64,000 nucleotides of DNA from Lathyrus oleraceus (lineage: Eukaryota; Streptophyta; Magnoliopsida; Fabales; Fabaceae): contig NC_066579.1 of assembly GCF_024323335.1 (NCBI RefSeq), positions 248,055,575-248,119,574 of the forward strand. Direction: 5' to 3'. Position 1 is the stretch's first letter; the number at the start of each line of letters is the position of its first letter. A program made the translations under genes and the position numbers. Positions 1 through 9,498 of this stretch are shown here, piece by piece. Under the pieces are notes generated by a model, which was given only the letters and a program-made list of their open reading frames with translations, was not told the origin of the DNA and did not search any database.

Positions 1-2196
1 CCCAGTAGGGACCGTTACTTCCAGCACAATGTTGCAGTAACAATTCCTGCTGAGTCTCATTTAGCACAACCGCAACAACAACAACAGCAGCAACAGCAAC
101 AAAGACAACAACCCTTTCAGCAGAGACAACAAAGGGCTGGTTATCAGATCCGAGGCAGAGCGCAGGATCGTCAATTTGATAGGCCTCCAGTGAGTTATGC
201 TTTCTTGTTTAAGAAGCTGCAGGATTTGGGCCTTGTGCAGACCAGAACTCTGGCACCTTTGAGACCTGATCAAAGGCCAGCCAGTTATGATGAGAATGCT
301 AAATGTGAATTCCACTCGGGTGCGCCCGGGCACAACATTGAGAACTGTAAAGCTTTTAAGCACACAGTTCAAGACCTGGTGGATTCCAAAGCCATTAATT
401 TTGCGCCATCTCCCAATGTCAACGCAAATCCCATGCCTGCGCATGGTCAGAGGGGGGTGAATGCAATTTCTGAGGAAAGTCGAGTTGGGCTATTTGATGT
501 TGATCAGCTGAAGACGCCTTTGGCTGAGGTCAAGAGGCAGTTGTTAAGAAATGGGGTTTACCCGGGCTGCGGGTTTGAGTGTGCTGAGTGCACTATTTCT
601 GCAAATGGTTGTGAGCTTCTGAGGAAGCATGTCCAGGGGCTGATGGACGATGGGGAGATTGTGATCGAGAAGTCTGAAGGGAAGAAGGAGGAGGTCTCCA
701 CCATAACCATTTTCTATGACCCGGTTGATTTGTCTAACCTGGTGGAGGAGGCTCCAGTTACCATCACGGTACCTGGGCCGATTCCATACGACAAAGAGGA
801 TGCCGTGCCATGGCATTATGGGGGAGAGGTATATTGTAATGGTGAGAGGTTGGAAGAACAATCTGCTAGTGAAACCACCGTGCTAAAGGTGGATAATGCC
901 GGTCCCAGCGGTTTCACTCGCAGTGGAAGGTTATTTGCTCCCGATGCTTTAAGGAGGGGGGAGGAAGAAAAAGATAAAAAGGAAAAGGCCGAGGCTTTAG
1001 CCAGGGCAAAGGGGAAGGCTGTGGCAGATAGCGGTAATACTCCTGTGATGACACCGGCGCCTGCGGGGTCGGATAACAAATTTGATGATGAGGCTGAAGA
1101 GTTTCTGAGAATCATCAAAAAGTCGGAGTATAAATTGGTGGATCACTTGCAGCAAACACCTTCTAAGATCTCGATTCTTTCACTGCTGTTGAGTTCTGAG
1201 GGTCATAGGGAGGCTTTATTGAAAATTCTGAAGAAAGCCTATGTGCCTCAGGAAATCACAATCAACCAATTGGAGACGGTCGTATCCAACGTGCATGCTA
1301 GCCATGGGTTGGGCTTTACTGATATGGATTTGACCGTAGATGGAAGGAACCATAATCGGGCGTTACACATTGCAATGGAGTGCAAAGGGGCTGTGCTTTC
1401 ACATGTGCTGGTTGATACCGGCTCCTCTTTGAATGTGTTGCCTAAGAAAGCCCTAGCGAAGCTAAACTGTGATGGGCTGATTTTGACCCCGACTGATTTG
1501 ATAGTGCGTGCTTTTGATGGGTCAAAACGGGCCGTGTTTGGAGAGGTGGAGTTACCAGTAAAGATTGGCCCGGAGGTGTTTAAGTCAACCTTCTATGTTA
1601 TGGACATCCAACCAGCTTACAGTTGCTTGTTGGGTCGCCCATGGATTCATGCTGCTGGAGCAGTTACGTCGACTTTACACCAGAAGCTCAAGTATATCTG
1701 GGAGGGCCAGGTCGTTACTGTTTGCGGAGAGGAGGACATCTTTGTCAGCCACCTGTCTTCGTTTAAGTATGTGGAGATGGATGGAGAGATATGGGAAACG
1801 CCTAGTCAGGCATTTGAAACCGTCAAGGTGGAGAATGCTCTGTTTGCTAAGCAAGAAGAGGAGAAACCATCCATCGCTTCGTACAAGCAGGCTGCTGAGG
1901 TGGTCAAAAGCGGAGAGGCTCCTGGCTGGGGCAGAATGATGGAAGTCCCTGAGAAGAAGGACCGGTTTGGGGTTGGATATAAGCCGAGCCGAGGCTCTGG
2001 GCCGAACAGAGGGGGTCGTACGTCTGTAACTTTCACGAGTGCCGGAATGCTGGATCCGGACCACATCTGCATGATGGGTGAAGATACTGACAGCGACTGT
2101 GACATGGACCGATGGATAACGCTGTGCGTGCCAGGGATGGAAATCCACAACTGGAAGGCCGAGGAAATCATCCGGGTCACTCTCCTCGAAGAGTAA
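1..2196 (+). CDS. gag C-terminal part plus aspartic protease (element A), 5' partial
   Basis: The frame is open from base 1 to a TAA at 2194-2196 and continues from upstream, so the first ATG at 190 is not the true start. It begins in a glutamine-rich stretch (bases 67-180). A zinc-knuckle-like motif follows at 304-348, spaced C-X2-H-X5-H-X4-C rather than the canonical CCHC. After a charged linker (about 910-1100) comes a retropepsin-like protease with the catalytic DTGSS at 1414-1428 and a downstream LLGRPWIH block near 1627. The protease would process the polyprotein in virus-like particles. No stop or frameshift is seen, so this half looks functional. The domain order fits gag-pro of Ogre elements, which have pol in a separate frame. 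Confidence 0.87.
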   Translation, partial: PSRDRYFQHNVAVTIPAESHLAQPQQQQQQQQQQRQQPFQQRQQRAGYQIRGRAQDRQFDRPPVSYAFLFKKLQDLGLVQTRTLAPLRPDQRPASYDENAKCEFHSGAPGHNIENCKAFKHTVQDLVDSKAINFAPSPNVNANPMPAHGQRGVNAISEESRVGLFDVDQLKTPLAEVKRQLLRNGVYPGCGFECAECTISANGCELLRKHVQGLMDDGEIVIEKSEGKKEEVSTITIFYDPVDLSNLVEEAPVTITVPGPIPYDKEDAVPWHYGGEVYCNGERLEEQSASETTVLKVDNAGPSGFTRSGRLFAPDALRRGEEEKDKKEKAEALARAKGKAVADSGNTPVMTPAPAGSDNKFDDEAEEFLRIIKKSEYKLVDHLQQTPSKISILSLLLSSEGHREALLKILKKAYVPQEITINQLETVVSNVHASHGLGFTDMDLTVDGRNHNRALHIAMECKGAVLSHVLVDTGSSLNVLPKKALAKLNCDGLILTPTDLIVRAFDGSKRAVFGEVELPVKIGPEVFKSTFYVMDIQPAYSCLLGRPWIHAAGAVTSTLHQKLKYIWEGQVVTVCGEEDIFVSHLSSFKYVEMDGEIWETPSQAFETVKVENALFAKQEEEKPSIASYKQAAEVVKSGEAPGWGRMMEVPEKKDRFGVGYKPSRGSGPNRGGRTSVTFTSAGMLDPDHICMMGEDTDSDCDMDRWITLCVPGMEIHNWKAEEIIRVTLLEE

Positions 2197-2469
2197 TATT
2201 TTTCTTGTTTCTTTCTTATTTGCATGCAAACCTTACGTGTTGCCCGACACGTAATGGTTCATTGTAAGGGCCTCCTCATGTCATAAATTTGCAGATTTTG
2301 CATCATAAATAAAGGATGTTTTTCAATTAAAAGCGGTGTTCCCTGTTTTTCATTTATTTTTGCAGTTTAAAAAAATAAAAACAAATAAAAATGGCAATGT
2401 TTTCATTTTTCCTTTTTTTAAATTTCTCACACCGGTTCTAAAGCAATGCATGAATCAACATTCATGCAG
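2197..2469 (+). other. Inter-ORF region between gag-pro and pol, possible intron
   Basis: gag-pro ends in frame 1 and pol resumes in frame 2, separated by an AT-rich pyrimidine-containing stretch. The frame-2 translation from 2336 is low-complexity until about 2450, where acidic sequence typical of the start of Tat pol begins. An acceptor-like ATGCAG ends at 2469; a donor-like TTGTAAGG lies near 2260. Ogre elements are reported to carry a spliced intron between protease and reverse transcriptase, which fits. The exact splice sites are my guess. Confidence 0.5.
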
Positions 2470-5400
2470 ATGCGATTCCTCTCCGGATCTCATTGATAAC
2501 AATCCTGTTACGCCTCTATATGATTTCGACAATCCGATCTATCTTGCTGAAGAAAAAGACGAAGAAGATTGTGAATTGCCGGAGGAATTAGCCAGGTTGT
2601 TAAGACAAGAGGAGAAGGTGATTCAGCCGCATGAAGAGCCGATTGAGGTCGTGAACTTGGGTACCGACGAGGTCAAAAGAGAGGTGAAAATCGGGGCTGC
2701 TTTGGAGGAAAGTGTTAAGGGCAGATTGGTGGTGCTATTGAAAGAGTATGTCGATATCTTTGCCTGGTCTTATCAAGATATGCCAGGGTTGGATACCGAT
2801 ATCGTTGTGCACAAGCTACCGTTGAGAACAGATTGTCCTCCAGTGAAGCAGAAGTTGCGCAGAACTCGACCTGACATGGCAATGAAAATTAAAGAGGAAG
2901 TGCAGAAGCAGTGGGATGCTGGTTTCCTTGCTGTCACTAATTATCCGCCATGGGTTGCGAACATTGTGCCAGTCCCGAAGAAGGATGGGAAGGTGAGAAT
3001 GTGTGTGGACTACCGAGATCTGAATAGAGCTAGTCCGAAGGATGATTTTCCGCTACCTCACATTGACGTGTTGGTAGATAATACAGCTCAATTCTCGGTG
3101 TTTTCCTTCATGGATGGCTTTTCTGGCTATAATCAAATCAAAATGTCGCCAGATGATATGGAGAAAACAACGTTCATTACACCGTGGGGTACCTTTTGTT
3201 ACAAGGTAATGCCATTTGGTCTCAAAAACGCCGGTGCTACTTATCAGAGAGCCATGGTGACTTTGTTTCATGATCTGATTCATCATGAAATTGAATGCTA
3301 TGTTGATGACATGATAGCAAAGTCCCAGACAGAAGAGGGGCATTTGGTAGATCTGGCCAAGTTGTTTGACCGGCTGAGACAATTCAGACTGAGGTTGAAT
3401 CCGAATAAGTGAACGTTCGGAGTGCGGTCCGGTAAACTGTTGGGGTTCATTGTAAGTGAGAAAGGAATTGAGGTTGATCCTACAAAAGTAAAAGCAATAA
3501 AAGAAATGCCTGAACCGAGAACAGAGAAGGAGGTTCGTGGTTTCTTAGGTAGATTGAACTACATTTCACGGTTCATATCTCACTTAACAGCCACGTGCGA
3601 ACCGATATTCAAATTGTTGAGAAAAGATCAAACGGTTAGGTGGAATGATGATTGCCAAGCGGCGTTTGAAAAAATAAAAGAGTATTTGCAGGAGCCTCCG
3701 ATTCTGATGCCTCCTGTGGAGGGAAGACCGTTAATTCTGTACCTGACAGTCCTCGAGGGGTCTATGGGGTGTGTATTGGGGCAGCATGACGAGTCTGGTC
3801 GAAAAGAGCATGCCATATACTACCTTAGCAAAAAGTTTACCGACTGTGAAACAAGATATTCACTGCTCGAGAAAACTTGATGTGCTTTGGTCTGGGCTGC
3901 TCGCCGACTAAGGCAGTACATGTTGGTTCATACCACTTTATTGATTTCCAAGATGGATCCGATCAAGTACATTTTTGAGAAGCCAGCATTGACCGGGCGG
4001 GTTGCGAGGTGGCAAATGATTTTGACAGAATATGATATACAGTATACCTCTCAGAAAGCGATCAAGGGGAGTGTATTGTCTGATTACCTCGCCCAGCAAC
4101 CCATTGATGATTATCAACCGATGAAGTTTGAATTCCCTGATGAGGACATCATGTTTCTCAAATCGAAAGATTGCGAGGAACCAATCCCGGAGGAGGGGCC
4201 TGACCCTGAATCCGAATGGATTCTGATGTTTGATGGGGCCGTTAACGTGAATGGAAGCGGTGTTGGTGCTGTTTTGGTTACGCCGAAAGGATCTCACATT
4301 CCTTTTGCTGCCCGGCTAACATTCGAATGTACCAACAACGTAGCTGAATATGAAGCTTGTATCTTGGGTATTGAAGAGGCGATTGATTTGAGGATCAAGA
4401 ACCTTGTTATATATGGAGATTCAGCTCTAGTTGTGAATCAGGTTAACGGAAAATGGTATACGCATCAATCTCATTTGGTTCCGTATCGAGATTATACGAG
4501 GAGATTGTTGACGTTTTTCACCAAGGTGAAGATGCATCATGTGCCCAGAGAGGAGAATCCTTTGGCAGATGCTTTGGCTACTCTAGCTGCCTTGATTAAG
4601 GTGCAGAGGTGGAATCAGTTCCCCAGTGTGGAGATCGGACGTCTGGATAGACCGGCTTATGTGTTTGCTGTTGATACAGCGCCTGATGATGAGAAGCCGT
4701 GGTATTATGATATCAAGCGCTATCTTGAGACGCAAGAATATCCTGAGGGAGCATCAAAGAAAGATCGAAAGACTCTGCGGAGGTTAGCCATGGTATTCTA
4801 CCTGAATAAGGATGGGGTTTTGTATAAGAGGAATTTCGATTGGGTCTTGCTCAGATGTGTGGATGATGCAGAAGCAAGCCAATTGATGGAAGAGGTTCAT
4901 GAGGGATCGTTCGGTACCCATGCCAGTGGGAATGCGATGGTGAAGAAGCTGCTGAGAGCAGGTTATTACTGGATGACAATGGAGGCCCAATGTTTTAATT
5001 TCGTGCGGAAGTGCCATAAATGCCAGATTTATGCTGATAAGGTGCACGTGCCTCCAAATCCGTTGAGCTTGATGTCGTCTCCGTGGCCGTTTGCTATGTG
5101 GGGCATTGATATGATCGGGAAGATTGAGCCTACAGCTTCGAATGGGCACAGGTTCATATTAGTGGCTATTGATTACTTCACCAAGTGGGTAGAAGCAGCT
5201 TCTTATACGAATGTGACGAAGCAGGTTGTAGCCAGATTTCTTAAGAGAGACATCATTTGCCGATACGGGGTTCCCGAGAGAATCATTACTGATAATGGTT
5301 CTAATTTGAATAATAAGATGATGGCAGAGTTGTGCCGGGAATTCAAAATTGAGCATCACAATTCTTCTCCCTATCGTCCGAAGATGAATGGGGCGGTTGA

Positions 5401-5950
5401 GGCAGCCAACAAGAATATTAAGAAGATTGTGCAGAAAATGGTGGTAACCTACAAAGATTGGCATGAGATGTTGCCGTTTGCGTTGCATGGGTATCGAACG
5501 TCGGTACGTACATCTACTGGGGCAACTCCTTTCTCGTTGGTATATGGGATGGAGGCTGTGTTACCTGTTGAGGTTCAGATTCCCTCTTTAAGAGTCCTGA
5601 TGGACGTGAAACTGCAAGAGGCTGAATGGGTAAGGACCCGATATGAAGAGTTGAGCCTGATAGAGGAAAAGAGGCTAGCAGCCATCTGTCACGGGCAGTT
5701 GTATCAGCAACGAATGAAGCGTGCTTTTGACAAGAAGGTGCGACCTCGGGTATATCACGTGGGTGATATGGTGCTGAAAAGGATCCTTCCTCCTCAAAAC
5801 GATCGAAGGGGCAAGTGGACGCCGAATTATGAGGGTCCATTCGTGGTCAAGAAGGTTTTCTCTGGTGGAGCCTTGTTGTTGACGACCATGGATGGTGAGG
5901 ATTTTCCATCCCCTGTGAATGCGGACGCAGTTAAAAAATACTTCGTATAA
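2336..5950 (+). pseudogene. pol of element A: reverse transcriptase, two RNase H domains, integrase; interrupted by two in-frame UGA
   Basis: A single frame runs to a TAA at 5948-5950 except for TGA at 3410-3412 and 3878-3880. The reverse transcriptase has YVDD at 3299-3310. The first RNase H (about 3720-3990) lacks the usual leading catalytic aspartate. A second, archaeal-type RNase H starts near 4217 with its aspartate at 4232, followed by EYEA, GDSALV and ADALA motifs. Integrase has an HHCC zinc finger near 4890-5030 and the catalytic triad at 5108 (D), 5291 (D) and 5399 (E), giving D-61-D-35-E. No chromodomain follows. Double RNase H is diagnostic of the Tat lineage. Both stops replace a cysteine that is retained at the equivalent place in at least one neighbouring element. 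Without readthrough the product would be truncated after reverse transcriptase. Confidence 0.88.
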
Positions 5951-6160
5951 ATTGACCCGCTGGACGAAAAGAACAAAATAGTCCAGGCAAAAATGGGCAT
6001 CCCGGCGAACCAAAAACAGAAGAAAGGTTCGGGCAAAAATTAGGAATATAAAATGAAAAAATTGTACACCCGGCAAGTCGAAAACCTGAAAAGGCGACTT
6101 GGGCAAAAATGGGTATCCCGGTGGACTGAAAACCCGAAAGGGCGGTCCAGGCAAAAGAGG
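5951..6160 (+). repeat. Tandem hairpin units directly after pol (element A)
   Basis: Four short units follow the pol stop, each an inverted repeat around an A-rich loop and followed by GGCAAAA: TGGAC/GTCCA (5961-5965 with 5981-5985), CGAACC/GGTTCG (6006-6011 with 6026-6031), AAGTC/GACTT (6075-6079 with 6096-6100) and GGAC/GTCC (6123-6126 with 6145-6148). Loops share an AAAACCCGAAAGG-like core while stems differ. Related units occur after pol in element C and, decayed, in D. Function is unknown; position in the mRNA 3' UTR suggests an RNA structure. Confidence 0.65.
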
Positions 6161-7155
6161 GATTGAAACGAACAACTGCGTCCAGCATGATCGTTTGCGC
6201 TTTGGTTGAAGCATCATGGATAATACCCGGTAGGGATCGGTTGGAATGGTCTTGTTCAGAAGGCAGAAAGTACGGAGAGTCTGAGGACATATGGGGTGTA
6301 ACTGAGTTGGAACTCGATGAGATCACGGGTTTTACATTGCCATTAGGATAGATTTTTCCTTTTGTGCAATTACCTCTTTTCAGGAATTGCTTCCTTTGTA
6401 TTGCTCATTTGAGCCACACTTTTTCCAATCAATAAAATGCATGTTCAGTCAAAAAAAAAATTTTGTTTTTGTTTTTCATTACCGCTTTGACTGCAAAAAC
6501 ATCCAGATATTTTTGATAAAGAATCTTGCATTTTAAGACATACAGGTTTCCTTCCAATGCATGTTTATAAGATTGAAAGCTTGAAATCTTATTTGGAAGG
6601 TTGAGTGACCCAAGTGTTGAAATCTTGACACGCCTGGGGCACGGTTTTATCTAACGATCTGTTTTGCAGGAACTGTTAGATGTTTTTCACTCACTTGCAG
6701 GTTGTGATGTGGAAGCTTTGACAAGGGAGATCCCCATGAGAGTCCGATCAGGGACGAACGTATGAAGAAACGACGAAGCGACGTTGCGACGTATGACGAG
6801 CCTTGATGATAATCAAGAAGACTCTTCAAAGTCGGAAGACTGGAAAGTTTGTAATTCCCCGCAGGGTCCAATCCGGGATGAATGAATGGGTAGAGAAGCG
6901 ATGAGAAGACGAGAGACGTCCGACGACCTTTGAAATTAACCAAGAAGACTCTTCAAAATCGGAAAATCGAATTTCTGTATAATCCCAGGAGTACGTTTCT
7001 CGTCGAGCGCGGGGCGACTTGGAATACAAGATGATGGAGCAGAAAAGGTCCAGACGAGTCTGGGAATTCTCAAAAGTGGAAAGCTGATATGAGTATTGGA
7101 GGTAGATACCATGGTTCGATGAGTCGACGGGTGTTTTTGTACCAACTTTTCTCAT
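6161..7155 (+). other. 3' UTR of element A, no gene
   Basis: No coding potential is evident. A 16-base block, AAGAAGACTCTTCAAA, occurs twice, at 6815-6830 and 6942-6957, within a diverged direct repeat of about 127 bp that also contains several CGACG-type words. A run of nine A residues near 6450 and AATAAA at 6430 could act as a polyadenylation region, but the expected genomic RNA end lies in the 3' LTR. Confidence 0.5.
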
Positions 7156-7829
7156 TTCCCAGCTAAGTCCCCAAGCAGAGCGGTGAGGGCTAGCTCCCCA
7201 GCAGATCCAAGGTCTGTAACTTCTCCAGCCGAGTCAGGATGGTTATACCGGCAGAGGTAAAGCGGTGTTTCCTCAGCAGCCAGGTCAGAAGGTTGCTATT
7301 CCCCGAGTGGAGCGGGTTTCAATGAAATATATCTCCAACAGTGTCCATCCTACCAGTGGATTGGACAAGTTCCTGTAGCGGACGAATTTCTGCATCCCCA
7401 GCTGAGTTGATGCTACCTATGGATTGCATGGGTAATCCCCAGCGGAGTAGTATGCGGTTCCCTAGCAGGGTCAAGATGGTTATCTCCAGCAGGTGATGGT
7501 TTAGTGCTTCCCCAGTTGAGCCTGGAGGTTGCTATTCCCCTAGCAGAGTCTCTGTGAGTGTTTCCCCAGCGAAGTCCACGGGTATCTGTGAGGGTTTTCC
7601 CGAAGCGAAGTCAGGATTGGTATCCCCAACAAGTCAAAGGTTGGTGTATCCCCCACAGAGTGTTGGTGGTGCTTATCCCCAGCAGTTTCTCGAGTGGATT
7701 GGGTGCAAAAGAGGTTCTTCCCCAGCAAGGGTTGCCTTATTCCCAACAGCAGTGTTATTCCCCAGCAGGGCGGAAATCCGAGTGGTGACGAGTTCCTCAG
7801 CAAAGATTCTCGTGTTCCCCAGAAGAGTC
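7156..7829 (+). repeat. Array of degenerate tRNA-Arg 3'-end-like motifs in the 3' UTR (element A)
   Basis: About twenty degenerate copies of TTCCCCAGCAGAGTC occur at irregular 20-60 base spacing, all in the same orientation. Clear ones are at 7168-7181, 7195-7208, 7435-7448, 7535-7550, 7562-7577 and 7815-7829. The copy at 7435-7448, ATCCCCAGCGGAGT, equals by my recollection the T-arm and acceptor 3' strand of plant tRNA-Arg(ACG). That is the tRNA reported to prime Ogre elements, so the motifs are complementary to the primer binding site. It is not a tRNA gene: no A/B boxes or cloverleaf are present. Confidence 0.7.
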
Positions 7830-7999
7830 CCTTGAGGGGGATGTTTTTGTTTTTTATGCATTCATCATGGAAAAAATAACATGGCATATTGCATAGAAAA
7901 ATGAATAATCGCGTAGCATTTCCATAATTATGGAGCATTACAAAAAAAAAAAAAAAAAAAAATCAATCATGCATCATTGCAAGCATAAGCTAGTCTCAA

Positions 8000-8500
8000 G
8001 CTGTGGTTACCGTTTGAGAGGTGTTTTGCCAGAAAGTGAAGGTGTTACTCCGAGTAGTATAGCCTCATGATTTGATCAAAGGTATTGTCCCAGTGGTACG
8101 ACACTGGAGAAGAATTCTTCCATCGGACAGAGGTGGAAAGAGGATGCATTCAACACAACCTAAGTCGCGGTTACCGCTTGAAGATTTGGGTTCACCGAAG
8201 GTGAAGATGTTACTCTGAAGAGGTTAGCATCATAACGTCAGGTTAGCAACGTTCCCCAGTAGTGCGATACTGGAGGAGTTTGTTTCCGTCGTGCGAAGAT
8301 GGAAGTATGATGCGATCAGTGCGATTCAAGCCGTGGTTACCGCTTGAAGTTTTGTTGCATCAGATGGTGAAGGTGTTACTCTGAGGAGGTTAGCATCATG
8401 ACGTCAGATCAGCAGTGTTCCCCAGTAGTGCGATATTGGAGGAAATGTTTCCGTCGGACAGAGATGGAAATGATATCAGAAGACGTTACGCGATCAGCGC
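8000..8500 (+). repeat. About 165-bp tandem repeat, three diverged copies (element A 3' UTR)
   Basis: The word GGTTACCG/C begins units at 8005, 8169 and 8335 (periods 164 and 166). Each unit holds the landmarks GTGAAG-TGTTACTC, TAGCATCAT, CCCAGTAGTGCGA and a GTCGGACAGAGATGGAA-like block in the same order. Ogre/Tat 3' UTRs are known to be hypervariable and to give rise to satellite repeats; this looks like such an early array. Confidence 0.75.
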
Positions 8501-8504
8501 GATT

Positions 8505-9235
8505 CCGGGGTTCAAATGGAGAAAAGGAGATGTTGCGACATTTTCTGGAGATCGGGGTTCAATCAGAGAAGAGTATATGCTGAGGCATTTTCCGGGGTTC
8601 AAATGGAGAAAAGGAGATACTGAGGTATTTTCTGGGGTTCAAATGAAGATTGGAGTTGAAGATTATATCCAGGATGAGGTCCGCAGGATTATCTTCTGTT
8701 CATGTGTCACCTTAGACTTTGGCGGATGCCAGTGGAGGTCGTTACGGGTGTCTTCTGAGGAAGAGTTACACATGCTACCTTCCTTTTGAGAAGGTTTACC
8801 CTCTGACATGTCGCCCTCAGAGTGGTTTGGTGTTATTTCCGACGTTGCCAGCGGAATTATCACGAGAGATTGGAGAAAAGGATATGCTGAGGCATGTTCT
8901 GGGGTTCAAATGGAGAAAAGGAAATGTGGAGACATTTTCTGGAGATGGGGTTCAAATGGAGAAAGGGAGATGTTGCGGCATTTTCTGGAGAACGGGGTTC
9001 ATATTGGCGATCGCGGGTTATCGTCAGGCGACTGGGGTCCAAATCGGAGAATGGGGTCCATTTATTTTGGCAAACAGGAGAATGGGGTTCAAATGCAGAG
9101 ATCTGAGGATCGTTTGCGCAGAGAAAATTTCGGGGTCAAGAAAATGAAAAAGAGCAAAGAAAGAAGATGTTGTGGTTCAAATGCAGAGGTCTGAGGATCG
9201 TTTGCACAAGCAGAAATTTCGGGGTTCAAGAAAAG
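8505..9235 (+). repeat. About 40-46-bp tandem repeat in two blocks (element A 3' UTR)
   Basis: Units begin GGGGTTCAAATGGAGAAA and end ACATTTTCTGGAGA or similar. One block covers about 8508-8650 and another about 8870-9235, separated by about 220 bases of unrelated sequence. Copies later in the second block drift (AATGGGGTTCAAATGCAGAG, twice with GTCTGAGGATCGTTTGC). The short open frames here are by-products of the repeat. Confidence 0.75.
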
Positions 9236-9486
9236 CATAAAAAAGAGAGAGTAATAATCCCGAGTGGATGTGTGGTGTTCAGGCCATAGTTATCCCTGCG
9301 TTACCATTTATTTTGGTACCCAGGTCGACATTTCAGAGTTTGTTTCTTCGCCGATGCTGACGGGCGTTGTTGATTATTTTCCCATCAGAGTGCAAATTGT
9401 TCGTCTGTTCTTGGTATTCAATCACTCTTCATCCTGATCATCCGAAAGCTGAGGCTATTTCGTATCGACAGGTTCACAGTGGATTG

Positions 9487-9498
9487 AATAGGGGCAGC
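9487..9498 (+). promoter_or_regulatory. Polypurine-type tract before the 3' LTR (element A)
   Basis: GAATAGGGGCAGC immediately precedes the LTR start TGTAACACC. This is the place where RNase H-resistant RNA primes plus-strand synthesis. The tract is only partly purine, as is usual for Ogre elements. Confidence 0.6.

Noticed and set aside
1675..2229. Minus-strand ORF of 184 codons opposite gag-pro
   Set aside because: Shadow of the real gag-pro frame; no recognisable domain.
5700..5950. Chromodomain at the end of integrase in A
   Set aside because: The C-terminus ends shortly after the GPF-V/GGALLLTTMDG region, with no chromodomain sequence.
7156..7829. Possible tRNA genes or tRNA-derived SINEs from the CCCCAGCGGAGT motifs
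   Set aside because: Only the 3' strand of T-arm and acceptor is represented; there are no A/B boxes, anticodon arm or SINE tail.
7540..7938. Overlapping ORFs of 60-130 codons on both strands
   Set aside because: They are by-products of the GC-richer repeat array; no domain, and different frames encode unrelated sequence.
8005..8500. CRISPR-like array
   Set aside because: Units are contiguous diverged tandem copies without unique spacers, and this is plant nuclear DNA.
8415..9194. Several ORFs with repeated GVQMEKR/GFKWRKGD units
   Set aside because: Translations of the 40-46-bp tandem repeat in all three frames; no start context or homology.
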